Of a stretch of 12,136 nt of DNA, positions 1-5,453 are shown one piece after another. The stretch is from Kiritimatiellia bacterium. Its GTDB lineage: Bacteria; Verrucomicrobiota; Kiritimatiellia; RFP12; UBA1067. Numbering within the stretch: position 1 is the first letter of the stretch; the number at the start of each line of letters is the position of its first letter. The notes under the pieces were generated by a model, which was not told the origin of the DNA, ran no database searches, and worked only from the letters and a program-made list of their open reading frames with translations. The DNA lies in contig JAKSOX010000040.1 of the NCBI GenBank assembly GCA_024405335.1, positions 1-12,136 of the forward strand. Direction: 5' to 3'. The position numbers were made by a program, and so were the translations under genes.

Positions 1-68
1 CCCCCGGCGGCGACGAGAAGAACGCGGCGTATCTCGCGAAGTACAAACCGCTGGTCAAGTGCCTGTGA
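1..68 (+). CDS. 3' end of an upstream gene, product unknown
   Basis: An open frame enters from the left edge (first full codon at 3) and ends at TGA 66-68. The visible 21 residues end in YKPLVKCL and include the charged stretch GGDEKNAAYLAKY. This reads like a normal soluble C-terminus, and its codon use resembles that of the genes downstream. The next gene starts 22 nt later with its own Shine-Dalgarno, so the two are probably co-transcribed. Too little is present to assign a family. Confidence 0.6.
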   Translation, partial: PGGDEKNAAYLAKYKPLVKCL

Positions 69-90
69 CGGGTTCGGAGGCGGATTCGCG

Positions 91-987
91 ATGAATACGC
101 GCAGGGAGTTCGTCGCAGGCGGGGCGGCCGCGCTTTTCGCCGGCTGCTCGTCGCCGTTCGGCCAACGCGGTTTCTACGGATCCACCATCCGCGACCGGTT
201 GTGGATGTGGGGCCACCACGCGGACATGTGCCGCGAATCCGATTTCAGCCGCGGCAAAAACTGGAAGTGGCCCGGACCCTCCGTCGAACAGGCGGAAGGG
301 TGCCGGCTCATGGGCATCCCGAACGACTGCGTGATCCGCTGGGGCAACAAGCCCGCCCATCCGTGGGGCGACTATTTCGAGCAGTTCCGGTCGCTCAAGC
401 GTTTCAGTTTCGGCATCACCGACGGCGGCAACGGATCGACATGGGACAAACTCGACTGGGCGATCAACGAACTGAAACCCGCGTTTCCCAATTTCACGGG
501 CGGTTTTCTGGACGACTTTTTCGTCATGAAGGAACTCACGCAGACCGTGGGCGCCGTGCGCAAGATCGCGGACCGTCTGCACGAAAACGATTTGCGCCTT
601 TCCGTGGTGGTGTATGCCGACCAGGACGGCATCAAGCCCGAATTCAAGCCGTACCTCGACCTTTGCGACGAAACGAGCTTCTGGTGCTGGCAAAGCAAGA
701 ACCTCGTGCGGATGGAGGATTCCGTCCGCCGCATGCGCGATTTCATCGGTCCCGACAAGTCGCTGCTCATGGGCGTGTACATGTGGGACTACACGCTGGG
801 CGCGCCCGTCGCGGCCGACCGCATGGCGCTTCAGCTCGATTTCGCCGGGCGGCTGTTGCGCGACCGCACCGTGACCGGACTCATTTTCCATCCGTCCTAC
901 GCGGCGGCGCTCGACGTGCCTGCCGTCAATCTCGCGAAAGACTGGATCCGCAAGCACGGTGACGAGCCGTGGGGATGCGTTGGATAG
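91..987 (+). CDS. Tat-type exported lipoprotein, unknown function, possible TIM-barrel
   Basis: A 298-residue protein that I do not recognise as a named family. The N-terminus MNTRREFVAG carries a twin-arginine motif (R4-R5-x-F7), followed by a hydrophobic stretch and a lipobox-like F-A-G-C with Cys19. It should therefore be exported, probably folded through Tat, and lipid-anchored. The mature part alternates short hydrophobic strands with helices (for example CVIRWGN, FSFGITDGG, GGFLDDFF, LRLSVVVYADQD, SLLMGVYMWDY, GLIFHPSY). Several strands end in Asp or aromatic residues. That pattern is typical of secreted TIM-barrel sugar-active or sugar-binding proteins, but this is inference only. The pair D-D in GFLDDFF and the YMWDY segment are candidate active-site positions. 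The ATG at 91 is preceded by GGAGG at 76-80 with 10-nt spacing. It lies 22 nt after the upstream stop and was probably transcribed with that gene. Confidence 0.85.
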   Translation: MNTRREFVAGGAAALFAGCSSPFGQRGFYGSTIRDRLWMWGHHADMCRESDFSRGKNWKWPGPSVEQAEGCRLMGIPNDCVIRWGNKPAHPWGDYFEQFRSLKRFSFGITDGGNGSTWDKLDWAINELKPAFPNFTGGFLDDFFVMKELTQTVGAVRKIADRLHENDLRLSVVVYADQDGIKPEFKPYLDLCDETSFWCWQSKNLVRMEDSVRRMRDFIGPDKSLLMGVYMWDYTLGAPVAADRMALQLDFAGRLLRDRTVTGLIFHPSYAAALDVPAVNLAKDWIRKHGDEPWGCVG

Positions 988-1010
988 ACGGAAAAAGGAA
1001 CGCACCCGTC

Positions 1011-1055
1011 CCGTCCTCCGGATTTGGAATTCGGGGACAGTCCCCGCGAGGACGG
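1011..1055. repeat. REP-like nested inverted repeat
   Basis: Positions 1011-1018 (CCGTCCTC) pair perfectly with 1048-1055 (GAGGACGG). Inside lies a second, near-perfect palindrome at 1032-1046 (CGGGGAC-A-GTCCCCG). The result is a compact two-level hairpin placed between two genes. No U-run follows, so it is not a standard intrinsic terminator. It could be a REP-type dispersed repeat, or a structure that stabilises the 3' end of the upstream mRNA. Copy number cannot be seen from one window. Confidence 0.6.
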
Positions 1056-1105
1056 AAAATCGCGTTTATCGCATGGGCGTCGTGCGGAGGAGATGACCGA
1101 AACCT

Positions 1106-1140
1106 GGCGCGAACGGCTTTTCCGGGGGCTCCGTCGCGCC
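1106..1140. repeat. bulged hairpin in the spacer before the RAM-hisA operon
   Basis: GGCGCGA (1106-1112) pairs with TCGCGCC (1134-1140). After one unpaired A (1113), CGG (1114-1116) pairs with CCG (1131-1133). This gives 10 GC-rich base pairs around a 14-nt loop. It lies upstream of the -10 box at 1219, so it would be in the 3' region of the preceding transcript rather than in the leader of the operon. No T-run follows. The structure may be incidental in such GC-rich DNA. Confidence 0.35.
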
Positions 1141-1195
1141 GCCGCCGTCGCCGGGAATGCGGTTGTTCTCCGCCGCCATCATGCGCCAAATCAGT

Positions 1196-1224
1196 CAGAC
1201 GGGAGCGGGAAAACGTGGTATAAT
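1196..1224 (+). promoter_or_regulatory. predicted sigma70-type extended -10 promoter of the RAM-hisA-aminotransferase operon
   Basis: A perfect TATAAT lies at 1219-1224, preceded by TGG (1216-1218), the extended -10 signature. The best -35 with 17-bp spacing is CAGACG at 1196-1201 (3 of 6 matches). A weak -35 is common with an extended -10. Transcription would begin near 1231, giving a leader of about 27 nt before the ATG at 1258. The ten bases ACGTGGTATA (1213-1222) recur in the promoter predicted at 7948-7957. Confidence 0.7.
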
Positions 1225-1244
1225 GCGCGCGTTCTTTTATTGGG

Positions 1245-1250
1245 GGAGGA
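1245..1250 (+). promoter_or_regulatory. Shine-Dalgarno that sets the start of the RAM-domain gene
   Basis: GGAGGA lies 7 nt before the ATG at 1258. The reading frame stays open upstream to about 1024, with another ATG at 1093. That ATG abuts its purine-rich stretch with no spacing and lies upstream of the predicted -10 box. The start at 1258 is therefore preferred. Confidence 0.75.
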
Positions 1251-1257
1251 AAACGGC

Positions 1258-1584
1258 ATGAAGAAGGAAAAAGAAGAAATGGTGCGGGCGGTAATCGAAC
1301 TGAAGATCACGCCGGCGCGAAACACGGGATTCGGAAAACTCGCGCAGAAGGTCGCGAAGTTTCCGCAGGTGGAGGCGTGCTTTCTGATGAGCGGCGCGTA
1401 CGACCTGCTGGTGTTCGTGAGCGGCAAGAGCCTGCAGGACGTGGCGCACTTCGTTTCCGCGCAGCTTTCCACGCTGGACGGCGTGCTGTCCACGGCGACG
1501 CACTTCATGCTCAAAACCTACAAGGCGCAGGGCGTCTTCGCGGACGGCGTGATGGCGGACGACCAGCGTCTGCCGGTGGTGTGA
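1258..1584 (+). CDS. stand-alone Lrp/AsnC effector-binding (RAM) domain protein
   Basis: A 108-residue protein that is almost entirely one RAM domain, the ligand-sensing half of Lrp/AsnC regulators. The pattern is a first strand VRAVIELKI, a helix GFGKLAQKVAKF, a strand with VEACFLMSG, and the hallmark SGAYDLLVFV. A helix SLQDVAHFVSAQL follows, then GVLSTATHFML. There is no N-terminal helix-turn-helix: only about 8 charged residues precede the domain. The frame upstream of 1258 encodes Arg-rich sequence with no HTH character and overlaps the promoter. In the family, RAM domains form dimers or octamers that bind amino acids. A protein without HTH could modulate a full-length Lrp or an enzyme. 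It is the first gene of a compact operon and its stop is 1 nt before hisA. That the ligand is an amino acid handled by the aminotransferase in the same operon is inference. Confidence 0.9.
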   Translation: MKKEKEEMVRAVIELKITPARNTGFGKLAQKVAKFPQVEACFLMSGAYDLLVFVSGKSLQDVAHFVSAQLSTLDGVLSTATHFMLKTYKAQGVFADGVMADDQRLPVV

Positions 1585-1585
1585 G

Positions 1586-2311
1586 ATGGTCATACTTCCG
1601 GCCATCGATTTGAAGGGCGGCGCGTGCGTCCGCCTGCGCCAGGGGCGCGCGGACGACGTGACGCGGTACAACGACGACCCGGCGGCGCAGGCGCGCGCCT
1701 GGCGCGACGCGGGCGGCGAAGAGCTGCACGTGGTGGATCTGGACGGCGCTTTCGCGGGCACCCCGCGCCACGCGGAAACGATCGCGCAGATCATCCGGGC
1801 GTTCGGCGGCCCCGTGGAGGTGGGCGGCGGATTGCGCACGCCCGAGACGGTGGCTCGCGTGCTCGAAGCCGGTGCGGCGCGGGCGATACTCGGTTCCGCG
1901 GCGCTGGAGGATCCGGCGTTTCTCGAGGCGATGGTGAAGCGGTGGGGCAACCGCGTCGCCGTGGGCGTCGACGCGAAAAACGGCTTGGTGCAGACGCGCG
2001 GCTGGGTGGAGACGTCGTCCGTGAAGGCGGTTGATTTCGCCGCCCGGTGCGACGCGCTCGGCGTGGCGTCCATCATCTACACCGACACCGCCACGGACGG
2101 CATGCTCGGCGGGCCCAACCTCGGACAGATGGCGGCCGTCTGCGACGCGGCGCCGCACGTGCTCGTGACGGCGTCCGGCGGCGTTTCGACGCCGCAGGAC
2201 GTGCGCAACCTCGTGGCGCTCGGGCGCGAAAACCTGCGCGCGGCGATCGTGGGCAAGGCGCTCTACGACGGCCGCACCACGGTCGCGGCGATGAAGGAGG
2301 CCGCGCTTTGA
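1586..2311 (+). CDS. hisA: HisA, phosphoribosylformimino-5-aminoimidazole carboxamide ribotide isomerase
   Basis: HisA catalyses the Amadori isomerisation of ProFAR to PRFAR, the fourth step of histidine biosynthesis, in the cytosol. The 241-residue length is normal. The N-terminus MVILPAIDLKGG carries the catalytic Asp8. The second catalytic Asp is D129 in GVDAKNG. Phosphate-binding loops of the half-barrel repeat are visible at EVGGGLRT (about 78-85) and TASGGVST (about 195-202). The loop YTDTATDGM (165-173) matches the family's TD-x-x-x-DG signature. No internal HTH, fusion or frameshift is seen. The start at 1586 is 1 nt after the RAM gene's stop and has only a poor Shine-Dalgarno (GGTGGTG region), so translational coupling is likely. 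No other his gene is in the window. A bifunctional HisA/TrpF (PriA) role cannot be excluded from sequence alone, but HisA is the natural call. Confidence 0.95.
   Translation: MVILPAIDLKGGACVRLRQGRADDVTRYNDDPAAQARAWRDAGGEELHVVDLDGAFAGTPRHAETIAQIIRAFGGPVEVGGGLRTPETVARVLEAGAARAILGSAALEDPAFLEAMVKRWGNRVAVGVDAKNGLVQTRGWVETSSVKAVDFAARCDALGVASIIYTDTATDGMLGGPNLGQMAAVCDAAPHVLVTASGGVSTPQDVRNLVALGRENLRAAIVGKALYDGRTTVAAMKEAAL
2295..2300 (+). promoter_or_regulatory. Shine-Dalgarno that sets the TTG start of the aminotransferase
   Basis: AGGAGG at 2295-2300, inside the end of hisA, lies 7 nt before TTG at 2308. This is the strongest ribosome-binding site near the family-consistent N-terminus. The frame has no ATG that would give a normal aminotransferase N-terminus: the next Met codon in frame is deep inside the enzyme core. 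Confidence 0.8.
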
Positions 2312-3462
2312 GTTTCGTCGCGCCCCACGTGGCGGCGCTCCCCAAGAGCGGCATCCGCAAGTTCTTCGACATCGTCGCCCAGCGCAAGGACGTCGTGTCG
2401 CTGGGCGTGGGCGAGCCCGATTTCGACACGCCGTGGCACGTTTCGCGCGCCGCGGTGACGTGCCTCGAAGAGGGCGGCACGCACTACACGTCGAACCTCG
2501 GAACCCCGGCACTACGCGCCGCGATCGCGCGCTACCTCAAGCGCCGCTTCCGCGCCAACTACGACCCGAACGGCGAAATCCTCGTGACGGTGGGCGTTTC
2601 CGAGGCGATCGACCTGGCGCTGCGCGCCGTCCTCTCGCCCGGCGACGAAGTGCTCCACCACGAACCGTGCTTCGTTTCCTACGCGCCCACGATCCGGTTG
2701 GCGCACGGCGTGCCGGTGGCCGTGGAGACTTCCGTGAAGGACGCGTTCCGGCTCACGGTGGACGCGCTGGAAAAGAAGGTCACGAAGCGCACCAAGGCGC
2801 TGCTGCTCAACTTCCCGTGCAACCCCACGGGCGCGACGCTCTCGCGCGCGGACGTGGCGGCAATCGGCGCGTTCGCCAAAAAACACGATTTGCTCGTGCT
2901 GGCGGACGAGGTGTATTCCGAACTCACGTACGGCGTGAAGTCGATTCCGAGTTTTTCGTCGGTGCCGGAACTCAAGGACCGCGTGGTGCTGCTGAACGGC
3001 TTTTCCAAAAGCTGGGCGATGACGGGCTACCGGCTCGGGTACGCGTGCGGCCCGCGGGACGTGATCGACGCCATGATGAAAATCCACCAGTACGGCATCA
3101 TGAGCGCGCCGACGCTTTCGCAGGCCGCTGGCGTCGAAGCGATGGACCACGGCGACGCCGACGTGGTGGCGATGCGCGACGAATACAGGCGCCGCCGCGA
3201 CTACCTCGTGCCGGCTCTGAACGCCATGGGGCTCAAAACGCTGATGCCCAAGGGCGCGTTCTATCTTTTCCCGTCCATCGCGGAAACGGGCATGGCGGAC
3301 GACGAATTCTGCTTGCGTCTCCTGAACGAACACGGGGTCGCCTGCGTGCCGGGAAGCGCGTTCGGAGCCTGCGGGGCGGGATTCGTGCGCATGAGCTACG
3401 CCACCTCGATGGCGCAGCTCAAGACGGCCGTCGCCCGCATAGGCGAATTTCTCCACTCGTGA
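2308..3462 (+). CDS. class I (fold type I) PLP-dependent aminotransferase, aspartate/alanine/aromatic type
   Basis: A 384-residue cytosolic transaminase of the I-gamma aspartate aminotransferase subgroup, a usual length. Visible landmarks are SLGVGEPDFDTP (31-42) near the N-terminus, and NPTG with Asn172 contacting the cofactor. LADEVY has Asp200, which pairs with the PLP pyridine nitrogen. NGFSKSWAMTG holds the Schiff-base Lys234, and Arg361 in FVRMSYA binds the substrate carboxylate. The motif differs from typical HisC, so despite its position next to hisA it is more likely an Asp-, Ala- or aromatic-amino-acid transaminase. It starts with TTG at 2308, overlapping hisA's TGA by 4 nt, with a strong Shine-Dalgarno. 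A Lrp-type gene next to an I-gamma aminotransferase recalls the Bacillus alaR-alaT pair. Substrate specificity is not readable from sequence. Confidence 0.92.
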   Translation: MSFVAPHVAALPKSGIRKFFDIVAQRKDVVSLGVGEPDFDTPWHVSRAAVTCLEEGGTHYTSNLGTPALRAAIARYLKRRFRANYDPNGEILVTVGVSEAIDLALRAVLSPGDEVLHHEPCFVSYAPTIRLAHGVPVAVETSVKDAFRLTVDALEKKVTKRTKALLLNFPCNPTGATLSRADVAAIGAFAKKHDLLVLADEVYSELTYGVKSIPSFSSVPELKDRVVLLNGFSKSWAMTGYRLGYACGPRDVIDAMMKIHQYGIMSAPTLSQAAGVEAMDHGDADVVAMRDEYRRRRDYLVPALNAMGLKTLMPKGAFYLFPSIAETGMADDEFCLRLLNEHGVACVPGSAFGACGAGFVRMSYATSMAQLKTAVARIGEFLHS

Positions 3463-3549
3463 GGAATCGAATCTGCTTCGGATCCGCCGTTCGTCGCAGA
3501 CGATGGGCAAGACGAGGGGCTGCCAACCATGGCGGCGAAGTGCGCGCAC

Positions 3550-3576
3550 CCCCGCCATTTGGCGGGGTTGTCTTTT
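3550..3576 (+). terminator. intrinsic terminator of the RAM-hisA-aminotransferase operon
   Basis: CCCCGCC (3550-3556), loop ATTT (3557-3560) and GGCGGGG (3561-3567) form a perfect 7-bp GC stem. It is followed at once by TTGTCTTTT. It lies 88 nt after the aminotransferase stop. The stem/U-tract geometry is classic for Rho-independent termination. The U-tract is shared with the -35 element of the next promoter. Confidence 0.85.
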
Positions 3577-3596
3577 CCCCGCGCGTCGGGTACAAT
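3568..3596 (+). promoter_or_regulatory. predicted promoter of the GH123-like/CBM9 lipoprotein operon
   Basis: TTGTCT at 3568-3573 and TACAAT at 3591-3596 are separated by exactly 17 bp, a near-consensus sigma70-type arrangement (4 of 6 and 5 of 6 matches). Transcription would start near 3603, giving a short leader of about 24 nt with Shine-Dalgarno AGGAG at 3617-3621 before the ATG at 3627. There is no obvious operator in the short spacer. Confidence 0.7.
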
Positions 3597-3626
3597 GGCG
3601 GCATCTTCCACCTTTCAGGAGACGCG

Positions 3627-5435
3627 ATGAAACATTTGACGTTCACGTTGGGCTGCGCGGCGGCGTTCGGCGCTTTCGCCGCCGCCGATGCGAGGCCCGG
3701 TTCGCTGGCGGCGCGGGTCGCCGCCGATTTCCCGCAAATGCCCGCAAGCGGCATCTGCCGCTACGCCGTGCCCGCGACGGGCGAGCGCCAGTACCTGCCC
3801 GACGCCTATCCCGAGGACGGCGTCCCTGGCGCGCCGTGTTCCATCGTCGCCGCGCGCGACGAATACGAACCCGGCTCGTTCGTGCTCTACGCGACGAAGG
3901 ACTTCGGCAAGGTGCAGTTCAAAACTGGCGACCTCCGGAACGAGAAGGGCGCCGTCATTCCCGCGAAGGAACTCGATCTCAAGGTCGTGAAGGTGTGGTA
4001 CCAGAACGGCAACGGTTGGTACAGCTACTTCCAGGACGTCGGCAAGCGGCTGTGTCCGGAGCTGCTCTTGAACGACGAGGACCTCGTCCGCGTCGACGAG
4101 AAGACCGAGGACAACTACGCGCGCCTCACCGAGAAGGACGGCAAGGTCAGCTGGTTCTGGATCACCGCGCCGCGTCCCGCCGCGAAGGTCCGCACACCCG
4201 AGGTCTATCAGGGCTACGGCCGCAGCAACGAGCCGTTCCTGTGCATGAAGGAGAACTTCCAGGACGCGAAGGAGTTCAGGGGCGCGACGCTTCAGGCGGG
4301 GCGCTGCAAGCAGTTCTTCCTCACGGCGCACGTGGCGAAAGACGCGAAGCCGGGGCTCTACAAGGGAGCGATCCGGCTCGAGAAGGACGGCAGGAAGATC
4401 GACGAGGTGCCGGTGGCGCTGCGCGTCCACGACTTCACGCTGCCGAAGCCGAAGTGCTACTTCGACGTCGAGAAGGACTACGTCACCTGGTTCTGCGAAT
4501 ACGTCGGGCTGGGCCAGATCATGACGATGAACGGCGGTGACATGGAGCTTGCGAAGCGCCAGCTGCCCGCCATCCTCGCGAACTACGCGCGGCACGGCCA
4601 CGTGACGCCGTGCTTCCGCGACGCCGGCACCGAATGGGGGCGCAAGGTCGCGCTGGAGGCGGGGCTGGACTACACGCATGCGGGCATGGGCGGCACGAAG
4701 CGCGCCAACCCGGCCGAAATGCGCCTGCACGCCGAACTTCTGGCGCGTCGGCTGGACCGCGAAATCGGCCACCACAAGGGCGTGATGCTCGGCTGGGGCG
4801 ACGAATACGGCCTCGGGACGCTCAGGACGATTCGCGAGATGATCAAGACCTACCACGAGAAGGGTTTCATCTTCTCGATCAATTCGCGCTACGGCTATGA
4901 CGCCGGAGCGAACGTCGCGGACGTGTACTGGCCGCCGGTCGAACCCGACGGAGCGTCGGCCGCGCAGACGGCGAAATTCAACGACCTCGGCGGCGCGGGC
5001 TGGTTCGGCTGGTACGCCAACCACCACGTCGGCCCCGAGAATCCGGCGTTCAACCGCCGCCAGTACGGATTCGGTCCGTACCGCGCGGGCCTTTCGTGCA
5101 ACTACAACTACGCGCACCACCTCGACGGCTGGAACGACATTGCGCCGTCCCTGTACAAGCCGATGATGCTCGTGTACGGCACTGGCTCCGGCTGCGTCGA
5201 CACGCTCGCGTGGGAGGGATTCCGCGAGGGGCTGGACGACATCCGCTACGCGACCAAGCTGAAGCAGCTCGCGCTGCCGCTCTCGCGCGGCGAAAACGTC
5301 GAGGCGCGCTACGCCGCGAAGCTGGCTCTGAAGCTCCTGGCCGACGCCGACCGCGACGACATGGACCTCGCGGCGCTGCGGCTCGAAATGATCGAGTGGA
5401 TTCTCAAATTGCAGACGTTCAAGACCGAAGGCTGA
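3627..5435 (+). CDS. secreted GH123/DUF4091-like glycoside hydrolase-type protein
   Basis: A 602-residue exported protein. MKHLTFTLGC and the Ala-rich stretch after it form a Sec signal peptide with likely cleavage after A20-D21-A22. Residues about 60-280 look like an N-terminal beta-sandwich (strand-rich segments such as SFVLYATKDFG, LDLKVVKVWY, ALRVHDFTLPKPK). Residues about 290-560 look like a TIM-barrel, with a conserved-looking GWGDEYG whose adjacent D392-E393 is a candidate catalytic pair. In GH123 an Asp-Glu pair supports substrate-assisted hydrolysis of N-acetylhexosaminides. Near the C-terminus, WEGFREGLDDIRYATKL (from about 529) matches the signature that closes DUF4091/GH123-type catalytic domains. 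The ATG at 3627 has AGGAG 5 nt upstream; the open frame reaches further upstream only by chance. It shares an operon with the CBM9-like lipoprotein 18 nt downstream. Family assignment is from recognition of motifs; activity and substrate are inference. Confidence 0.85.
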   Translation: MKHLTFTLGCAAAFGAFAAADARPGSLAARVAADFPQMPASGICRYAVPATGERQYLPDAYPEDGVPGAPCSIVAARDEYEPGSFVLYATKDFGKVQFKTGDLRNEKGAVIPAKELDLKVVKVWYQNGNGWYSYFQDVGKRLCPELLLNDEDLVRVDEKTEDNYARLTEKDGKVSWFWITAPRPAAKVRTPEVYQGYGRSNEPFLCMKENFQDAKEFRGATLQAGRCKQFFLTAHVAKDAKPGLYKGAIRLEKDGRKIDEVPVALRVHDFTLPKPKCYFDVEKDYVTWFCEYVGLGQIMTMNGGDMELAKRQLPAILANYARHGHVTPCFRDAGTEWGRKVALEAGLDYTHAGMGGTKRANPAEMRLHAELLARRLDREIGHHKGVMLGWGDEYGLGTLRTIREMIKTYHEKGFIFSINSRYGYDAGANVADVYWPPVEPDGASAAQTAKFNDLGGAGWFGWYANHHVGPENPAFNRRQYGFGPYRAGLSCNYNYAHHLDGWNDIAPSLYKPMMLVYGTGSGCVDTLAWEGFREGLDDIRYATKLKQLALPLSRGENVEARYAAKLALKLLADADRDDMDLAALRLEMIEWILKLQTFKTEG

Positions 5436-5453
5436 CCGCGGAGGAACGAAGAC

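Noticed and set aside
1024..1257. N-terminal extension of the RAM-domain gene that might encode a HTH
   Set aside because: The sequence is Arg-rich with no HTH pattern, overlaps the promoter, and its internal ATG (1093) has no proper Shine-Dalgarno spacing.
2308..3462. HisC (histidinol-phosphate aminotransferase) because of its position next to hisA
   Set aside because: The PLP-lysine motif NGFSKSWAMTGYRLGY and the overall landmarks fit the I-gamma aspartate aminotransferase group better than HisC.
2433..3626. Upstream extension of the GH123-like reading frame to about 1,000 residues
   Set aside because: The extension overlaps the aminotransferase out of frame, crosses a terminator and promoter, and is Arg-rich. 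The ATG at 3627 has a Shine-Dalgarno and begins a normal signal peptide.
3627..3656. Lipobox reading of the GH123-like signal peptide (T-L-G-C, Cys10)
   Set aside because: The hydrophobic region before Cys10 is too short. A Sec signal peptidase I site after A-D-A (residues 20-22) fits better.
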